From positions 1-64,000 of the forward strand of contig NZ_AOHZ01000068.1 of the NCBI RefSeq assembly GCF_000337215.1: a DNA stretch of 64,000 bases, in the 5' to 3' direction. Source of the stretch: Natronolimnohabitans innermongolicus JCM 12255. GTDB taxonomy: Archaea; Halobacteriota; Halobacteria; Halobacteriales; Natrialbaceae. Both the position numbers and the translations under genes were made by a program. Position 1 is the first letter of the stretch, and the number at the start of each line of letters is the position of its first letter. Under the pieces are notes generated by a model that was not told the origin of the DNA, searched no databases, and worked only from the letters and a program-made list of their open reading frames with translations. This document shows, one piece after another, positions 49,585 to 59,115 of the stretch.

Positions 49585-49779
49585 ACAGTGTTCCATTGGG
49601 GATCGGAAGTGAAAAATCTCGTGGTGATTGGTTTACAATTGGATATCTCACCGTTCCCAACTGGTTCTGTCGCCAAGATGATAGCAAAGAGTCGGGGACG
49701 GCGGCGGATCGAGAACCCCGAAACGCCGCCCGCAATCGCGGACAGCACTGTTTTGGGCCCGGCTCACGAGCTAGGTGGT

Positions 49780-50397
49780 ATGGAGGTCCACCACGTCACC
49801 GAAGACGCCGAGACGTTCACCTGTAACGCCTTCCTCGCGATCGGCGAGGACGGAACGACGACCCTGGTCGACGCCGGCGGCTGGGACGGCGTCGTCGACG
49901 AGATCCGTAGCCACACCGACGACGTCGACAGCGTCGTGATGACCCACCAGCACGGCGACCACGTCGCCCAGCTCGAGGCCGTCGCCGAGGCGTTCGACCC
50001 CGACGTCTACGCCTACGACGACCATGCGACGCGCACCCACGAACTCGCGGACGGCGATACCGTGACGATCGGCGACGAAGCGTTCGACGTGGTCTACACG
50101 CCCGGCCACGCCGACGACCACGTCTCGTTCGTCTCCGACTCGTCGCTGTTCTCGGGCGACGTGGTCGTCCACGACGACGGCGCCTTCGACTACGGCAGCT
50201 TCGGCCGGACCGACATGGCCGGCCAGTCGCGCGACCGACTCATCGAGAGCATCGAGGAACTGCTCGAGCGGATGCCCGAGGGCGTCGAGCACATGTACGC
50301 GGGTCACGGTAGCGTCTTCCACGGGAACGTCCAGGACGTCGTCAAAACGTCGCTCGAGCGGGCCAAAGAGCGAACGCCGAAGTATCCGGACGAGTAG
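49780..50397 (+). CDS. metallo-beta-lactamase-fold hydrolase (glyoxalase II-like)
   Basis: This compact 205-residue MBL protein has MTHQHGDHVAQL (HxHxDH) at about 48, TPGHADDHVSF, FSGDVVVH and MYAGHGS, all zinc ligands of the family. The overall size suits small thioester hydrolases such as glyoxalase II-like enzymes; the substrate is unknown. ATG at 49780 (MEVHHVTEDAETF) fits the first beta-strand; the longer frame is discounted. Monocistronic. Confidence 0.9.
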   Translation: MEVHHVTEDAETFTCNAFLAIGEDGTTTLVDAGGWDGVVDEIRSHTDDVDSVVMTHQHGDHVAQLEAVAEAFDPDVYAYDDHATRTHELADGDTVTIGDEAFDVVYTPGHADDHVSFVSDSSLFSGDVVVHDDGAFDYGSFGRTDMAGQSRDRLIESIEELLERMPEGVEHMYAGHGSVFHGNVQDVVKTSLERAKERTPKYPDE

Positions 50398-50517
50398 CGA
50401 GAGCGTCCCGAAGACGGCGAACGGAATCGGACCGGCGTCGACTCGCCGCTCGAGCGCCGGGTCCGCATTTTGTCGTCCCCAGAAGATGGAAATACCCGGC
50501 GCTCGAACGGTCGATAG

Positions 50518-51639
50518 ATGCTGCTGGTCCTCTGTGTCGACTTAGACGACGACCTCGGTCGCAAGACCGGCTTTTCGACGCCAGTCATCGGCCGCGAACC
50601 CGTCGAGGAGGCGGCCGTCGCCCTCGCGACGGCGGACCCGGAGGACTCCGACGTCAACGTAATTTTCCAGGGGCTGCACGTCTACGACGACCTGGCCGAC
50701 CGAAACGAGAGCGTCGAGGTCGCCGTCGTCACCGGCAACGACGAGGGTGACGTCAACGCTAACCGCGAGGTCGGCGACGAGGTCGACACCGTTCTCGCGA
50801 GCCTCTCGACGGCCGAGGACGTGACCGCGCTCGTGATCACCGACGGCGCACAGGACGAGTCCGTCATCCCGATCATCCGCTCGCGGGTCCCCATCGACGG
50901 CGTCCGCCGCGTCGTCGTCCGGCAGGCCCAGAACCTGGAGTCGATGTACTACACGTTCAAACAGGTGCTGAACGATCCGGAGACGCGCGGCACGGTCCTC
51001 ATCCCGCTCGGCATCCTCCTGTTGATCTACCCGCTCGCGCTGATCGGCAGCGCCCTCGAGATGCCGGGGTTCGTCATCGGGACGACCTCCGCGCTGCTCG
51101 GGCTCTATCTGATCTCGCGGGGGCTCGGCCTGGGCGAGCGCCTAGACGAGGCCGTCGAGCGCGCCCGCCGATCGCTGTACGCCGGCCGGACGACGCTGCT
51201 CGCCTACGTCGTCGCCGCCGCGCTGTTCGTACTGGGCGGCGTCAGCGGTATGAACACCCTCGAGTCGGTCCAGGAGTCGGCCTCGGGCGACGTCGGCGCT
51301 CCCGTCGTAGTGGCGGCGCTCGTCTACGGCTCGATTCAGTGGATTGCCGCAGCCGGAATCACCACCAGCCTCGGCCAGATCACCGACGAGTACATCGCAG
51401 GCAGACTCGAGTGGCGCTATCTCAACGCGCCCTTTTACGTAATCTCGATTGCAGTCGTCCTCTACGCGGTGAGCGCGTACTTCCTGGACGAGGTCGGGAT
51501 CAACGTTCTGGCGGCGGCGCTGACCGTGGGTACGCTGCTCGGGATCGCCAGTACGCTCACGTTCGCCGTCCTCGAATCGCGGTACGCGGACGAGGAACCG
51601 GAGGACGCCAGCAGCGCCCGCTCGACCGACCGGCTCTGA
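50518..51639 (+). CDS. DUF373 family membrane protein
   Basis: The 373-residue protein has an N-terminal soluble alpha/beta domain (1-155: MLLVLCVDLDDDLGRKTGFS; VAVVTGNDEGDVNANREVGD; IPIIRSRVPIDGVRRVVVRQ; LESMYYTFKQVL). Five or so membrane helices follow (VLIPLGILLLIYPLALIG; LLAYVVAAALFVLGGV; FYVISIAVVLYAVSAYF; AALTVGTLLGIASTL). This matches the archaeal DUF373 family, and the function is unknown. The ATG at 50518 sits at the first strand. A 68-bp repeat begins 11 bases after its stop. Confidence 0.88.
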   Translation: MLLVLCVDLDDDLGRKTGFSTPVIGREPVEEAAVALATADPEDSDVNVIFQGLHVYDDLADRNESVEVAVVTGNDEGDVNANREVGDEVDTVLASLSTAEDVTALVITDGAQDESVIPIIRSRVPIDGVRRVVVRQAQNLESMYYTFKQVLNDPETRGTVLIPLGILLLIYPLALIGSALEMPGFVIGTTSALLGLYLISRGLGLGERLDEAVERARRSLYAGRTTLLAYVVAAALFVLGGVSGMNTLESVQESASGDVGAPVVVAALVYGSIQWIAAAGITTSLGQITDEYIAGRLEWRYLNAPFYVISIAVVLYAVSAYFLDEVGINVLAAALTVGTLLGIASTLTFAVLESRYADEEPEDASSARSTDRL

Positions 51640-51650
51640 TACGATTTCCC

Positions 51651-51718
51651 GTCCGTCAGGTCCGGCGCACCCGCGACCCGGGCGGCGGTTGCGCCGGGAC
51701 ATCGGGACAGCAATCCGT
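51651..51718. repeat. 68-bp dispersed hairpin repeat, copy 1
   Basis: It is identical to 63656-63723 apart from one C/T difference, in the same orientation. The unit contains CCGGCGCA ... TGCGCCGG, an 8-bp perfect stem extendable with one bulge to GTCCGGCGCA/TGCGCCGGGAC, around a 20-base loop region. It lies directly after the DUF373 gene. Confidence 0.9.
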
Positions 51719-51804
51719 ACGAGGCCGCGTTCGTTTTGACACCCTGACTCGAGACCCGCGTCGACCCCAAAGCTTCATCTCGACGGTTGGTAACAGAAGA
51801 CAGT

Positions 51805-52920
51805 ATGGAGATCGACGCAGCGGTCGTTTCTGAAGAGGGCGGAGCGTTCGAGATCGAAACCGTCGACCTCGAGGAACCCCAGACGGGAGAGGTGCTCGTC
51901 CGCATCGTCGGCACCGGCGTCTGTCACACGGATCTGATCGTCCGCGACCAGTTGTACCCGACACCCCTGCCCGCGGTGTTGGGCCACGAGGGCTCCGGCG
52001 TGGTCGAAGCCGTCGGCGACGGCGTGAGCAACGTCGAAGCCGGCGATCACGTGGTGTTGAGCTTCGACTACGACGACGACTGCCACAGCTGTCACGCGGG
52101 GCAGCCGGCCTACTGCGAGTCGTTCTTCGAGCACAACTTCGGCGGCCAGCGTCCCGACGGCACCTCGCCGCTGTCGGCGGACGGCGACCGACTCAGCGGC
52201 CGCTTTTTCGGCCAGTCGTCGTTCGCGACTCACGCGATCGCAACCGAGCGCAACGTGGTTCCGGTCGAGACTGGAGACGACGTCCCGCTGGAGTTGCTCG
52301 GCCCGCTCGGCTGTGGGATCCAGACCGGCGCGGGCGCCGTCATCAACTCGCTCGACCCGCAGGCCGGCTCCTCGATCGCGATCTTCGGCGCCGGCTCCGT
52401 CGGACTCTCAGCCGTTATGGCCGCCGATCTCAAGGGGTGTGCCGAGGTCGTCTCGATCGACTTAAAGGAGAACCGACTCGAGATGGCCGCCGAGCTCGGC
52501 GCGACCGAGACGATTAACCCGGAGTCGGTCGACGACGTGGTCGACGCGGTCCGGGAGTACACCGACGGCGGCGTCGACTACGCCCTCGAGTCGACGGGCG
52601 TCCCAGACGTCGCCGAACAGGCCGTTCAGACGCTTACCCAGCGGGGAACGATGGGAATCGTCGGCGCGCCAGCGCTCGGAACCGAGGCGAGCTACGACGT
52701 CAACGACCTCCTCATCAACGGCCGGACGATCACCGGTATCGTCGAGGGCGATTCGATGCCACAGGAGTTCATCCCGGATCTGGTCGACCTCTATCGGCAG
52801 GGGAAGTTCCCGTTCGACGAACTCGTCACCTACTACGACTTCGAGGAGATCGAACAGGCCGTCGAGGACTCCGAGAGCGGCGATACGATCAAGCCGATCC
52901 TGCGAATGGGCGAGCCCTGA
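51805..52920 (+). CDS. zinc-dependent alcohol dehydrogenase (AdhC/aryl-alcohol type)
   Basis: The 371-residue medium-chain dehydrogenase has catalytic zinc ligands in IVGTGVCHTDLIVRDQ (Cys) and VLGHEGSGVVEAVGDG (His), and the Rossmann loop FGAGSVGLSAVMAAD. It matches the benzyl/aryl alcohol and class III-like ADH group. The structural-zinc lobe reads DDDCHSCHAGQPAYC with three cysteines; the first of the usual four appears replaced, so structural zinc may be altered. Start ATG at 51805 (MEIDAAVVSEEGGAF). The substrate is probably a primary or aromatic alcohol, oxidised with NAD. Confidence 0.9.
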   Translation: MEIDAAVVSEEGGAFEIETVDLEEPQTGEVLVRIVGTGVCHTDLIVRDQLYPTPLPAVLGHEGSGVVEAVGDGVSNVEAGDHVVLSFDYDDDCHSCHAGQPAYCESFFEHNFGGQRPDGTSPLSADGDRLSGRFFGQSSFATHAIATERNVVPVETGDDVPLELLGPLGCGIQTGAGAVINSLDPQAGSSIAIFGAGSVGLSAVMAADLKGCAEVVSIDLKENRLEMAAELGATETINPESVDDVVDAVREYTDGGVDYALESTGVPDVAEQAVQTLTQRGTMGIVGAPALGTEASYDVNDLLINGRTITGIVEGDSMPQEFIPDLVDLYRQGKFPFDELVTYYDFEEIEQAVEDSESGDTIKPILRMGEP

Positions 52921-52950
52921 GACACCGCCCTCAACCGCCCTTCTCGTCGC

Positions 52951-53793
52951 TTACCGCTCCCGTTCGACGACGAACTCGGCCAGCTCGAGCAGGTACTCTC
53001 TCGCCGTCGGATCGACCACCTCCACGCGGTCGAGCGCGTCGAGCGCGCGGTCGGACTCGGCTCGAGCGCGGGCGTTTGCCTCCTCGGGCGTGAGATCGGT
53101 CACCTGGACGACCGACGGCCGCTCAAGGGCGGCGTCGTGGCCGGTCGGCTTCCCCAGTTCGCCGGGCTCGGCGATCGCGTCGAGGACGTCGTCTCTGATC
53201 TGGAAGGCGACACCGACCCGTTCGGCGTACTCGCCGAGCGCCTCGACGGTCCGCGGGTCCGAGTCGGCCGCGATGGCACCCAACTCCGCGGCGGCGCGAA
53301 ACAGCGCACCGGTCTTGCGCCGGGCCAGCGTCATGTACTCGTCTTCGGTTTCGGGTTCGGCCGACAGCTCCGTCGCCTCGCCGACGCCGAGTTCGACCAT
53401 CGCTTCGGCGACGACCTGCGTGGCCTGCGGGTCCGAGGAAAAGAGCGCGAACGCTTCGCCGAGTAGGCCGTCGCTCGAGACGATCGCCGGGCCGTAGCCG
53501 AACTCGGCCCACGCGCTGGTGGTTCCGCGGCGCAGCTCCGAGCGGTCGATGATGTCGTCGATCACGAGCGAGGCGCTGTGGACGAGTTCGATGCCGACGC
53601 CGAAATCAACCGCGTCCTCGGCCGATCCGCCGACGGTCTCGCAGGTCAACAGCGTCACCATCGGTCGGACGCGCTTGCCGCCCGAGAGGGCCGTGTGTCG
53701 GACCTCCTCGCGCAGCGCGTCCGGCTCGAGGCCGTCGACCACCTCGACGAGGCGCTCCTCGATCAGCGCTCGACGGCGCTCCAGACGATCCAT
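52951..53793 (-). CDS. polyprenyl (geranylgeranyl-type) diphosphate synthase
   Basis: The 280-residue trans-prenyltransferase has both aspartate-rich motifs: LVIDDIIDRSELRRG (first, DDxxD) and AFQIRDDVLDA (second), plus GGKRVRP at the start. It condenses isopentenyl diphosphate units to short/medium chain products, probably geranylgeranyl diphosphate for archaeal lipids or an analogue. The length (280) is shorter than many haloarchaeal IdsA (about 350), so it may be a second paralogue. Monocistronic, convergent with the ADH gene. Confidence 0.92.
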   Translation of the reverse strand: MDRLERRRALIEERLVEVVDGLEPDALREEVRHTALSGGKRVRPMVTLLTCETVGGSAEDAVDFGVGIELVHSASLVIDDIIDRSELRRGTTSAWAEFGYGPAIVSSDGLLGEAFALFSSDPQATQVVAEAMVELGVGEATELSAEPETEDEYMTLARRKTGALFRAAAELGAIAADSDPRTVEALGEYAERVGVAFQIRDDVLDAIAEPGELGKPTGHDAALERPSVVQVTDLTPEEANARARAESDRALDALDRVEVVDPTAREYLLELAEFVVERER

Positions 53794-53901
53794 TACCCGC
53801 GGTTAGGATGGGGACGAAAAGTACGTGACGGTTGCGACCGGCTCGTCGAGGTTGCGACCGACGGCAACAGCGTTATTTTCACACGCATCGCTCCGGATCG
53901 T

Positions 53902-54111
53902 ATGGCAGACCTCGGGAATCCCTTCGGCGTCGACCTCGCGACGATGATCTTCGGAGCCGGTCTCTCGTTGCTCCTCTCGGCGAGCGTCATGAGCTACGAA
54001 GACGAGATCACGGGCTGGACCGCCCCGGAGTTACTCGGGGCGATCGGCGCCGCGTTCGTCGCCGTCGGGACGCTTCTGGGTATCACGCTGGTGATCGTCG
54101 GACTTCGGTAG
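53902..54111 (+). CDS. two-helix small membrane protein
   Basis: The 69-residue protein MADLGNPFGVDLATMIFG... has hydrophobic segments ATMIFGAGLSLLLSASVMSY and LLGAIGAAFVAVGTLLGITL, with an acidic turn between (EDEITGWTAPE). The ATG at 53902 lies about 28 bases after an AT-rich cgttattttc (53870-53879), suggesting a leaderless transcript. Family unknown. Confidence 0.7.
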   Translation: MADLGNPFGVDLATMIFGAGLSLLLSASVMSYEDEITGWTAPELLGAIGAAFVAVGTLLGITLVIVGLR

Positions 54112-54211
54112 CTCGCGGTCGGCGACTGTGCGGATCGCTATCGTGTTCCTGTCGCTGTCGCTCGAAGGGATTCGAGCTGCGACAAAAAAACCGAAAGTAA
54201 ACGTCGAACCG

Positions 54212-55165
54212 CTACTGGAACTCTTCGGTCAGCGCAGGAACGACGTCGAAGAGGTCGTCGTGGATCGCGTAGTCGGCGATGTCCATGATCGGGGCGTTGG
54301 GGTCGGTGTTGATCGCGACGATCGTATCCGAACCCTTCATGCCGGCGACGTGCTGGACGGCGCCGGAGATACCGATCGCGATGTAGACGTCGGGCGTGAC
54401 GACCTTCCCGGACTGGCCGACCTGGCGGTTTTTGGGCAGCCAGCCGTTGTCGACGATCGGGCGCGACGAGGAAATCGTTGCGTCGAGGGCGTCCGCGAGC
54501 TCCTCGATGAGTGGGAGGTTATCCTCTTCTTCGATCCCGCGGCCGACGGAGACGAGTACGTCGGCCTCGCTGATGTCGACGTCGCCGCCGCCGACTTCCT
54601 CGAATCCAGTTACCGTGGAGCCGACGGCGTCCTCGTCGATGTCGGCGTCGAAGGCCTCGACCGAGGCGTCGCCGGTGCCCTCAGCGGCGGGCCACTCGGC
54701 GCCGCGGATCGTCGCGACGGCCTCGCCGGAGAGTTCGTTGGTCGTCTCGACCTTGCCGCCGTACATCTCGCGGGTGGCCACGAGCGTGTCGCCGTCGGTC
54801 TCGAGGCCGACGGTGTCGGTGACGACGGGGAGATCGAGCGCCTTGGCGACGGCGGGCGCGTAGTCGAGGCCGTTGACGCTGTTCGGCGTCAGGACGAACT
54901 GCGGGGCGAGCTCGTCGTAGAGCTGGGTGATCGCCTGCGTGTAGACGTCGTGGTTGAACTCCTCACCGTGGGAAACGGTGTGGATGGCGTCGACGCCCTC
55001 GCGGTTGAGTTTCTCCGCGAAGTCGTCGACGGTGCCGCTGATGACGGCGAGGTGGAGGTCGCCGCCCGTCTCGTCGGCGAGCTGGCGGCCAGCGGTGATA
55101 ATCTCGTAGCTGACGTCGCGCAGTTCGCCGCGGCGGTGGTCGGCGACGGCGAGAACGTCACTCAT
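54212..55165 (-). CDS. etfA: electron transfer flavoprotein alpha subunit
   Basis: This 317-residue EtfA has a C-terminal FAD-binding domain with [80 protein letters not shown] and [16 protein letters not shown], all diagnostic. It takes electrons from acyl-CoA dehydrogenases (such as the glutaryl-CoA dehydrogenase at 45.5 kb) and passes them to the membrane. Its ATG overlaps the etfB stop by 4 bases; the pair is one operon. Confidence 0.97.
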   Translation of the reverse strand: MSDVLAVADHRRGELRDVSYEIITAGRQLADETGGDLHLAVISGTVDDFAEKLNREGVDAIHTVSHGEEFNHDVYTQAITQLYDELAPQFVLTPNSVNGLDYAPAVAKALDLPVVTDTVGLETDGDTLVATREMYGGKVETTNELSGEAVATIRGAEWPAAEGTGDASVEAFDADIDEDAVGSTVTGFEEVGGGDVDISEADVLVSVGRGIEEEDNLPLIEELADALDATISSSRPIVDNGWLPKNRQVGQSGKVVTPDVYIAIGISGAVQHVAGMKGSDTIVAINTDPNAPIMDIADYAIHDDLFDVVPALTEEFQ

Positions 55166-55953
55166 GGTGCCACCCCCTTGTCGCGGAGCAGGTCACCTAA
55201 CTCGGCGGCGGTCTCCTCGGCGCCGCCCTCCCAGACGGTGACGTCGCTCTCGCTTTCTGGCTCGTACATGTCGGTGAGCTCGAGGTCGGAGTCGACGGCG
55301 CTGTCGTCGACGCCGAGGTCGTCGAGACCCTGGACGTCGAGCGGTTTGCGCTGGGCCTGGCGGATGCCGCGCAGGCTGGCGTAGCGGGGCTCGTTGATCC
55401 CCGTCTGGATCGTCAGGACGGCCGGGAGCTCGACGTCGGTCAGCTCCTCGACGCCGCCCTCGAGTTCGCGTCGCACCGACGCGACGCCATCGTCGAGGTC
55501 GTGCTCGAGGTGGTTGACGACGGCGCCCCACTGGTAGCCGAGGTGTTCGGCGACGGAGACGCCGGTGGCGCCGAAGCTGTCGTCGCCGGCCTGGACGCCC
55601 GTCAGCACGAGGTCGGGGTCTTCCTCCTCGATGACGGCGCTCAGGATCTCGGTTTTGGCGTTGACGTCCAGCAGGTCGACGCCCTCGAGGGAGTCGTCCC
55701 AGATGCGGACGGCGCGGTCGGCACCCTTCGCGAGTGCCTGGCGGATTGTCTGTTCACAGTCTTCGGGTCCGATCGTGACCGTGACGACTTCGTCAGCGAT
55801 CCCGTCCTCCTGGAGCTGGACGGCCTCTTCGATGGCGTAGTCGTCCCACTCGTTGAGGTCGGCACCAAGGTACTGGTCGGCGATTGCAGTACCCTCGATT
55901 TCGAACTCGTCTTCAACGGTCGCGACTTCTTTGACCGTAACGAGGATTTTCAT
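55162..55953 (-). CDS. etfB: electron transfer flavoprotein beta subunit
   Basis: The protein has 263 residues. Features are MKILVTVKEVATVEDEFE at the start, LNEWDDYAIEEAVQLQEDG, VTVTIGPEDCEQTIRQALAK, LTGVQAGDDSFGATGVSVAE, and LTIQTGINEPRYASLRGI with QAQRKPL, the EtfB signature. It binds AMP and pairs with EtfA. Two ATGs are adjacent (55953, 55956). A promoter-like cgtttatttaaca (56011-56023) lies upstream on the other strand, so the minus promoter is in the same 200-base spacer. Confidence 0.96.
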   Translation of the reverse strand: MKILVTVKEVATVEDEFEIEGTAIADQYLGADLNEWDDYAIEEAVQLQEDGIADEVVTVTIGPEDCEQTIRQALAKGADRAVRIWDDSLEGVDLLDVNAKTEILSAVIEEEDPDLVLTGVQAGDDSFGATGVSVAEHLGYQWGAVVNHLEHDLDDGVASVRRELEGGVEELTDVELPAVLTIQTGINEPRYASLRGIRQAQRKPLDVQGLDDLGVDDSAVDSDLELTDMYEPESESDVTVWEGGAEETAAELGDLLRDKGVAP

Positions 55954-56157
55954 CATCTATCACTGCTACGTCCGTACCGTAAACCTTTTCGAAACGCGCT
56001 TTCAGGCCAGCCTCGTTTATTTAACACATGTGCGGTTGCGAACGGTTGGTGTTACGATGGTAGCGGCCCGCTCGGGGCCAGCTACCAGCGTTTTTCACGC
56101 AGCGGTACGGGATCACGAGACGGAAACGGTTTAACGCCGCCGCTGATAGTGCGTAGT

Positions 56158-56634
56158 ATGGCAGACTGTCCGCTCGCCGACGACTGTCCGAGCTTCTCCG
56201 AGCGAATCTCGGGAATGGGGTGTCAGCACTACGGCGACCGCGGTGGAAAAGAGTGGTGCAATCATTACAGCCAGCCCATCGAGGATCTCAAAACCCAGCC
56301 TGTGAAACCCGGCGAGGAGATCGTCGTCGACGTCGTCGACATGCACGAGAGCGGCGCCGGCGTCGGCCGCACCGAAGATGGCTTCATCGTCATGGTCGAC
56401 GGCGTATTGCCGGAGGCGCGCGCCCGCGTCGAGGTCACGCGGGTCCACAGCAACCACGCTCGAGCCGAGGAACTCGAGTTGCTGCCGATGGACGGTGACG
56501 AGGACGACGACGACGACGCGTCCGATGACGCGGAATCGACGGACGAGAGTGAGAGTGAGAGCGAGGGTGCGGACGAGGGGCCGTCCAGCCGCCGCGAGCG
56601 ACTCGGCAGCCGAGAGAACTTCTGGGGCTCGTAG
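56158..56634 (+). CDS. TRAM-domain protein with N-terminal Cys cluster
   Basis: The 158-residue protein begins MADCPLADDCPSFSERISGM, then GCQHYGDRGGKEWCNHY, giving four to five Cys and two His that may form a small metal site. A TRAM (beta-barrel RNA-binding) domain follows at about 45-108 (PVKPGEEIVVDVVDMHESGA; GVLPEARARVEVTRVHSNHA). The tail is strongly acidic then basic. Haloarchaeal stand-alone TRAM proteins are thought to act as RNA chaperones. Start ATG at 56158 is set by the Cys motif. Monocistronic. Confidence 0.85.
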   Translation: MADCPLADDCPSFSERISGMGCQHYGDRGGKEWCNHYSQPIEDLKTQPVKPGEEIVVDVVDMHESGAGVGRTEDGFIVMVDGVLPEARARVEVTRVHSNHARAEELELLPMDGDEDDDDDASDDAESTDESESESEGADEGPSSRRERLGSRENFWGS

Positions 56635-56750
56635 ACGTCGCCCCTCGAGTGGACAGTGGACAGTCGTCGACCGACCGCGTTTTTCACAGCAGTTTCGCCG
56701 TTCGTGGCAACAAGACGTAAATACCACTTCGAACGACTGTTAGGCAATCG

Positions 56751-58343
56751 ATGGCTGCAGGTTCGGGGAGTGGACGACGGCTCCTCGCGGTCGGTGCAGT
56801 TTGCTGTGCGATCGTCGGTCTCGTGCTCGCGGCGAGTGCGATGCCGATGCTCGCGTCGGAGTCGCCGGGTTCGGGCGTGTTCGATGGCGACTCACAGACC
56901 GACCTCGAGGACGGAGAGGCACAGTCAGAGCCGCCGCTGGCCCCTGACGGGGCCGATCAGGGTGACGGTGGTTCTGACGGCAGCGACCGAAACGGCGGCA
57001 GTGGAACGGGCGGCGAGTTCGGAGACGACTCGCTCAGCGGCGCCCTCGCAGACCGCGCCGCCGGCGCCGATAACTCGCTCGTCGAAGGCGCGCTCTACGG
57101 GTTCGCATCGGTGCTGTCGCTGTTCGACGACACCGGCGGTATCGACGGGGAGTTCGGGTCGGAACTCGAGTCGGACGACCTCGAGGACCTCGAGGAACAG
57201 GACGATATCGATCCGCCTGAGGACGCCGACGAATTCGACGACCTCGACGAGTCGGACGTCGATCTCGACGACGATGCGGGCGGAAGCGACGGAGCAACCG
57301 ACGCTGACGGCGACGACGGAGACGATATCGAGACCGGTGACGACGCCGAGTACGGGAACGGCGACGACGATGTAGACGGCGATAATGGATCCGCCGACGG
57401 TACAGACGGCGGCGATGGCGACGGCGAAAGCGGTGACGGCTCAGATACCGACGACGGCCAGACGGACGACGTCGACGGCTCCGATGAAGTGGGTGATACC
57501 GACGCCGAATCCGGCGATACCGACGACGATCCGCTCGAAGCACCCGATCACTCGAGTGCCGATCAGGACGGCAGCGACGACGACGCAGACGACGAGAGCG
57601 ACGACGGCGCCGGCGGAACCGAAGACGGCGGTGACGAGTCGTCCCTCGAGGACGCCGTTCCCGGTCTCTCCGGAGACGGACTGACGGCCGCGATAGTCGC
57701 CATCGTGCTCCTGTCTCTCGGATATATTTTCTACACGCGCGAGAATCCGATCGAGGTGATTCTCTCGCTTCCGGGACGGGTCGTCTCGCTCGCGCTGTCG
57801 GCCGTTATCGCCTGCTCGCAGGCTCTCGAGCGAGCGCTCGGGAGATTGCGAGAGCTTCGGTCGCTCGCCGAACTTCCGGGTCTCGTGCTGGCAGCGCTGA
57901 CCGGCGCGGTGCGGTCGGCGTCGGACCGCGTGACCAGCGCCAGCGCGTCGCTGTTCGGCCGCGGAGCGACGGCCGACGAGGACGAAATCGAGCCGACGCA
58001 GACCCCTGCGCGCGAGCGCATCCGACGGGCGTTCGAAAGCGTGATCGACGCCGCGCCCATGTACCGCGGTCGCGTCGCGACGGCGACGCCGGCCGAGGTC
58101 GCCAGCCGAGCCACCGAGGCCGGCGCACCATCGAAGCCGGTCGAGACGATTACGGACTCCTTCCGCGACGTGGAGTACGGCGACCGCGACCCCGAGACCT
58201 ACCTCGAGCCGACGGCGACGGCCCACGACGAGTTGCGGTCGGCGCTCGAGAACGAGGCGAGCGACGGCGGCGGTGACGGCGACGACGCCGACGACGACCA
58301 CTCGAGTGGGAGCGTGTCGAACGGAGGCGAGTGCGATGAGTAG
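56751..58343 (+). CDS. secreted/membrane DUF4129-domain protein
   Basis: The 530-residue protein has a signal-like N-terminal helix (RLLAVGAVCCAIVGLVLAAS, residues 9-28), a long Asp/Gly/Ser-rich extracytoplasmic region (about 40-300, low complexity) and one membrane helix (LTAAIVAIVLLSLGYIFY, about 310-327). The C-terminal cytoplasmic DUF4129-type domain (about 420-520) reads AEVASRATEAGAPSKPVETI and FRDVEYGDRDPETYLEPTA. In bacteria DUF4129 is coupled to transglutaminase/DUF58/MoxR sets. Its end overlaps the next ATG, so the operon is translationally coupled. Confidence 0.85.
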   Translation: MAAGSGSGRRLLAVGAVCCAIVGLVLAASAMPMLASESPGSGVFDGDSQTDLEDGEAQSEPPLAPDGADQGDGGSDGSDRNGGSGTGGEFGDDSLSGALADRAAGADNSLVEGALYGFASVLSLFDDTGGIDGEFGSELESDDLEDLEEQDDIDPPEDADEFDDLDESDVDLDDDAGGSDGATDADGDDGDDIETGDDAEYGNGDDDVDGDNGSADGTDGGDGDGESGDGSDTDDGQTDDVDGSDEVGDTDAESGDTDDDPLEAPDHSSADQDGSDDDADDESDDGAGGTEDGGDESSLEDAVPGLSGDGLTAAIVAIVLLSLGYIFYTRENPIEVILSLPGRVVSLALSAVIACSQALERALGRLRELRSLAELPGLVLAALTGAVRSASDRVTSASASLFGRGATADEDEIEPTQTPARERIRRAFESVIDAAPMYRGRVATATPAEVASRATEAGAPSKPVETITDSFRDVEYGDRDPETYLEPTATAHDELRSALENEASDGGGDGDDADDDHSSGSVSNGGECDE

Positions 58344-59115
58344 AACGCCGTCGACCGTCGGGCTCGCACTCCTGACGGTCCCCGCAGTCGCGTTAGTCGC
58401 CGCCGGCGGGCTGATTCTCTTTCGGCCGGCGCTGGTCCTCGAGACCGTGCCGGAGCTGGAACCGGTCGTCGCGTCACTCGAGCCCGAGACGGTCGTGCTC
58501 GCGCTCGTACTGTTGCTCGTCGCGTTCGCGCCGACGGTCGGAATCGCGAGCCGACTCCGGCCGTCGGCGACGTCGGCGCTCGTCGATGACGGCTCGTCGG
58601 ATCGGTCGTGGACGCCGGTCGATCCTCGCGACTCGAGTGCTCGGTCGACCGTCGTCGGCGCGTCGATCGACGAACAAATTTCGCTCGCGACGGCCTACGA
58701 GGACGAGCCTCGAGACGTTCGCGAGGCGGCGCGCGAATCGCTCTGCGAGACGCTGCGGCCGGTCGCGGCGACGGCGTACGCGAACCGCGCCGGCGTCGCC
58801 GACGACGACGCTCGAGCGGCGGTCGAGGCCGGCGTCTGGACCGACGACCCGCGGGCTCGCGCGTTCCTCGCGGGGCCCGACGGACCGTCGACGCCGCTGT
58901 GGTGCTGGCTCGTCGACCTGCTGACCACGTCCGACCCGTTCGGCCGGCACCTCGAGGCGACGCTCGACGAAATCGACCGCTTGCAGTCCGCGGCGACGAT
59001 CGAGCGGCCCGAGACGACGACCGACGCGACGGCGGCACGCTCGAGCGCGGACTCGGGGGACGACTCGAGCGCCGACGATCGAACTGCGGCGTCGGCCGCG
59101 GAGGTGTCGGCGTGA
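58336..59115 (+). CDS. DUF7269-like membrane protein of the DUF58 operon
   Basis: The 259-residue protein has two N-terminal helices (GLALLTVPAVALVAAGGLIL; TVVLALVLLLVAFAPTVGIA) followed by a cytoplasmic helical domain (ISLATAYEDEPRDVREAARE; RAVVEAGVWTDDPRARAFLA-like AAVEAGVWTDDPRARAFLAG; LWCWLVDLLTTSDPFGRHLE). It resembles the haloarchaeal DUF7269 family (hedged), always next to DUF58 genes. ATG overlaps the DUF4129 stop (ATGAGTAG); its stop overlaps the DUF58 GTG start. Role unknown. Confidence 0.8.
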   Translation: MSRTPSTVGLALLTVPAVALVAAGGLILFRPALVLETVPELEPVVASLEPETVVLALVLLLVAFAPTVGIASRLRPSATSALVDDGSSDRSWTPVDPRDSSARSTVVGASIDEQISLATAYEDEPRDVREAARESLCETLRPVAATAYANRAGVADDDARAAVEAGVWTDDPRARAFLAGPDGPSTPLWCWLVDLLTTSDPFGRHLEATLDEIDRLQSAATIERPETTTDATAARSSADSGDDSSADDRTAASAAEVSA

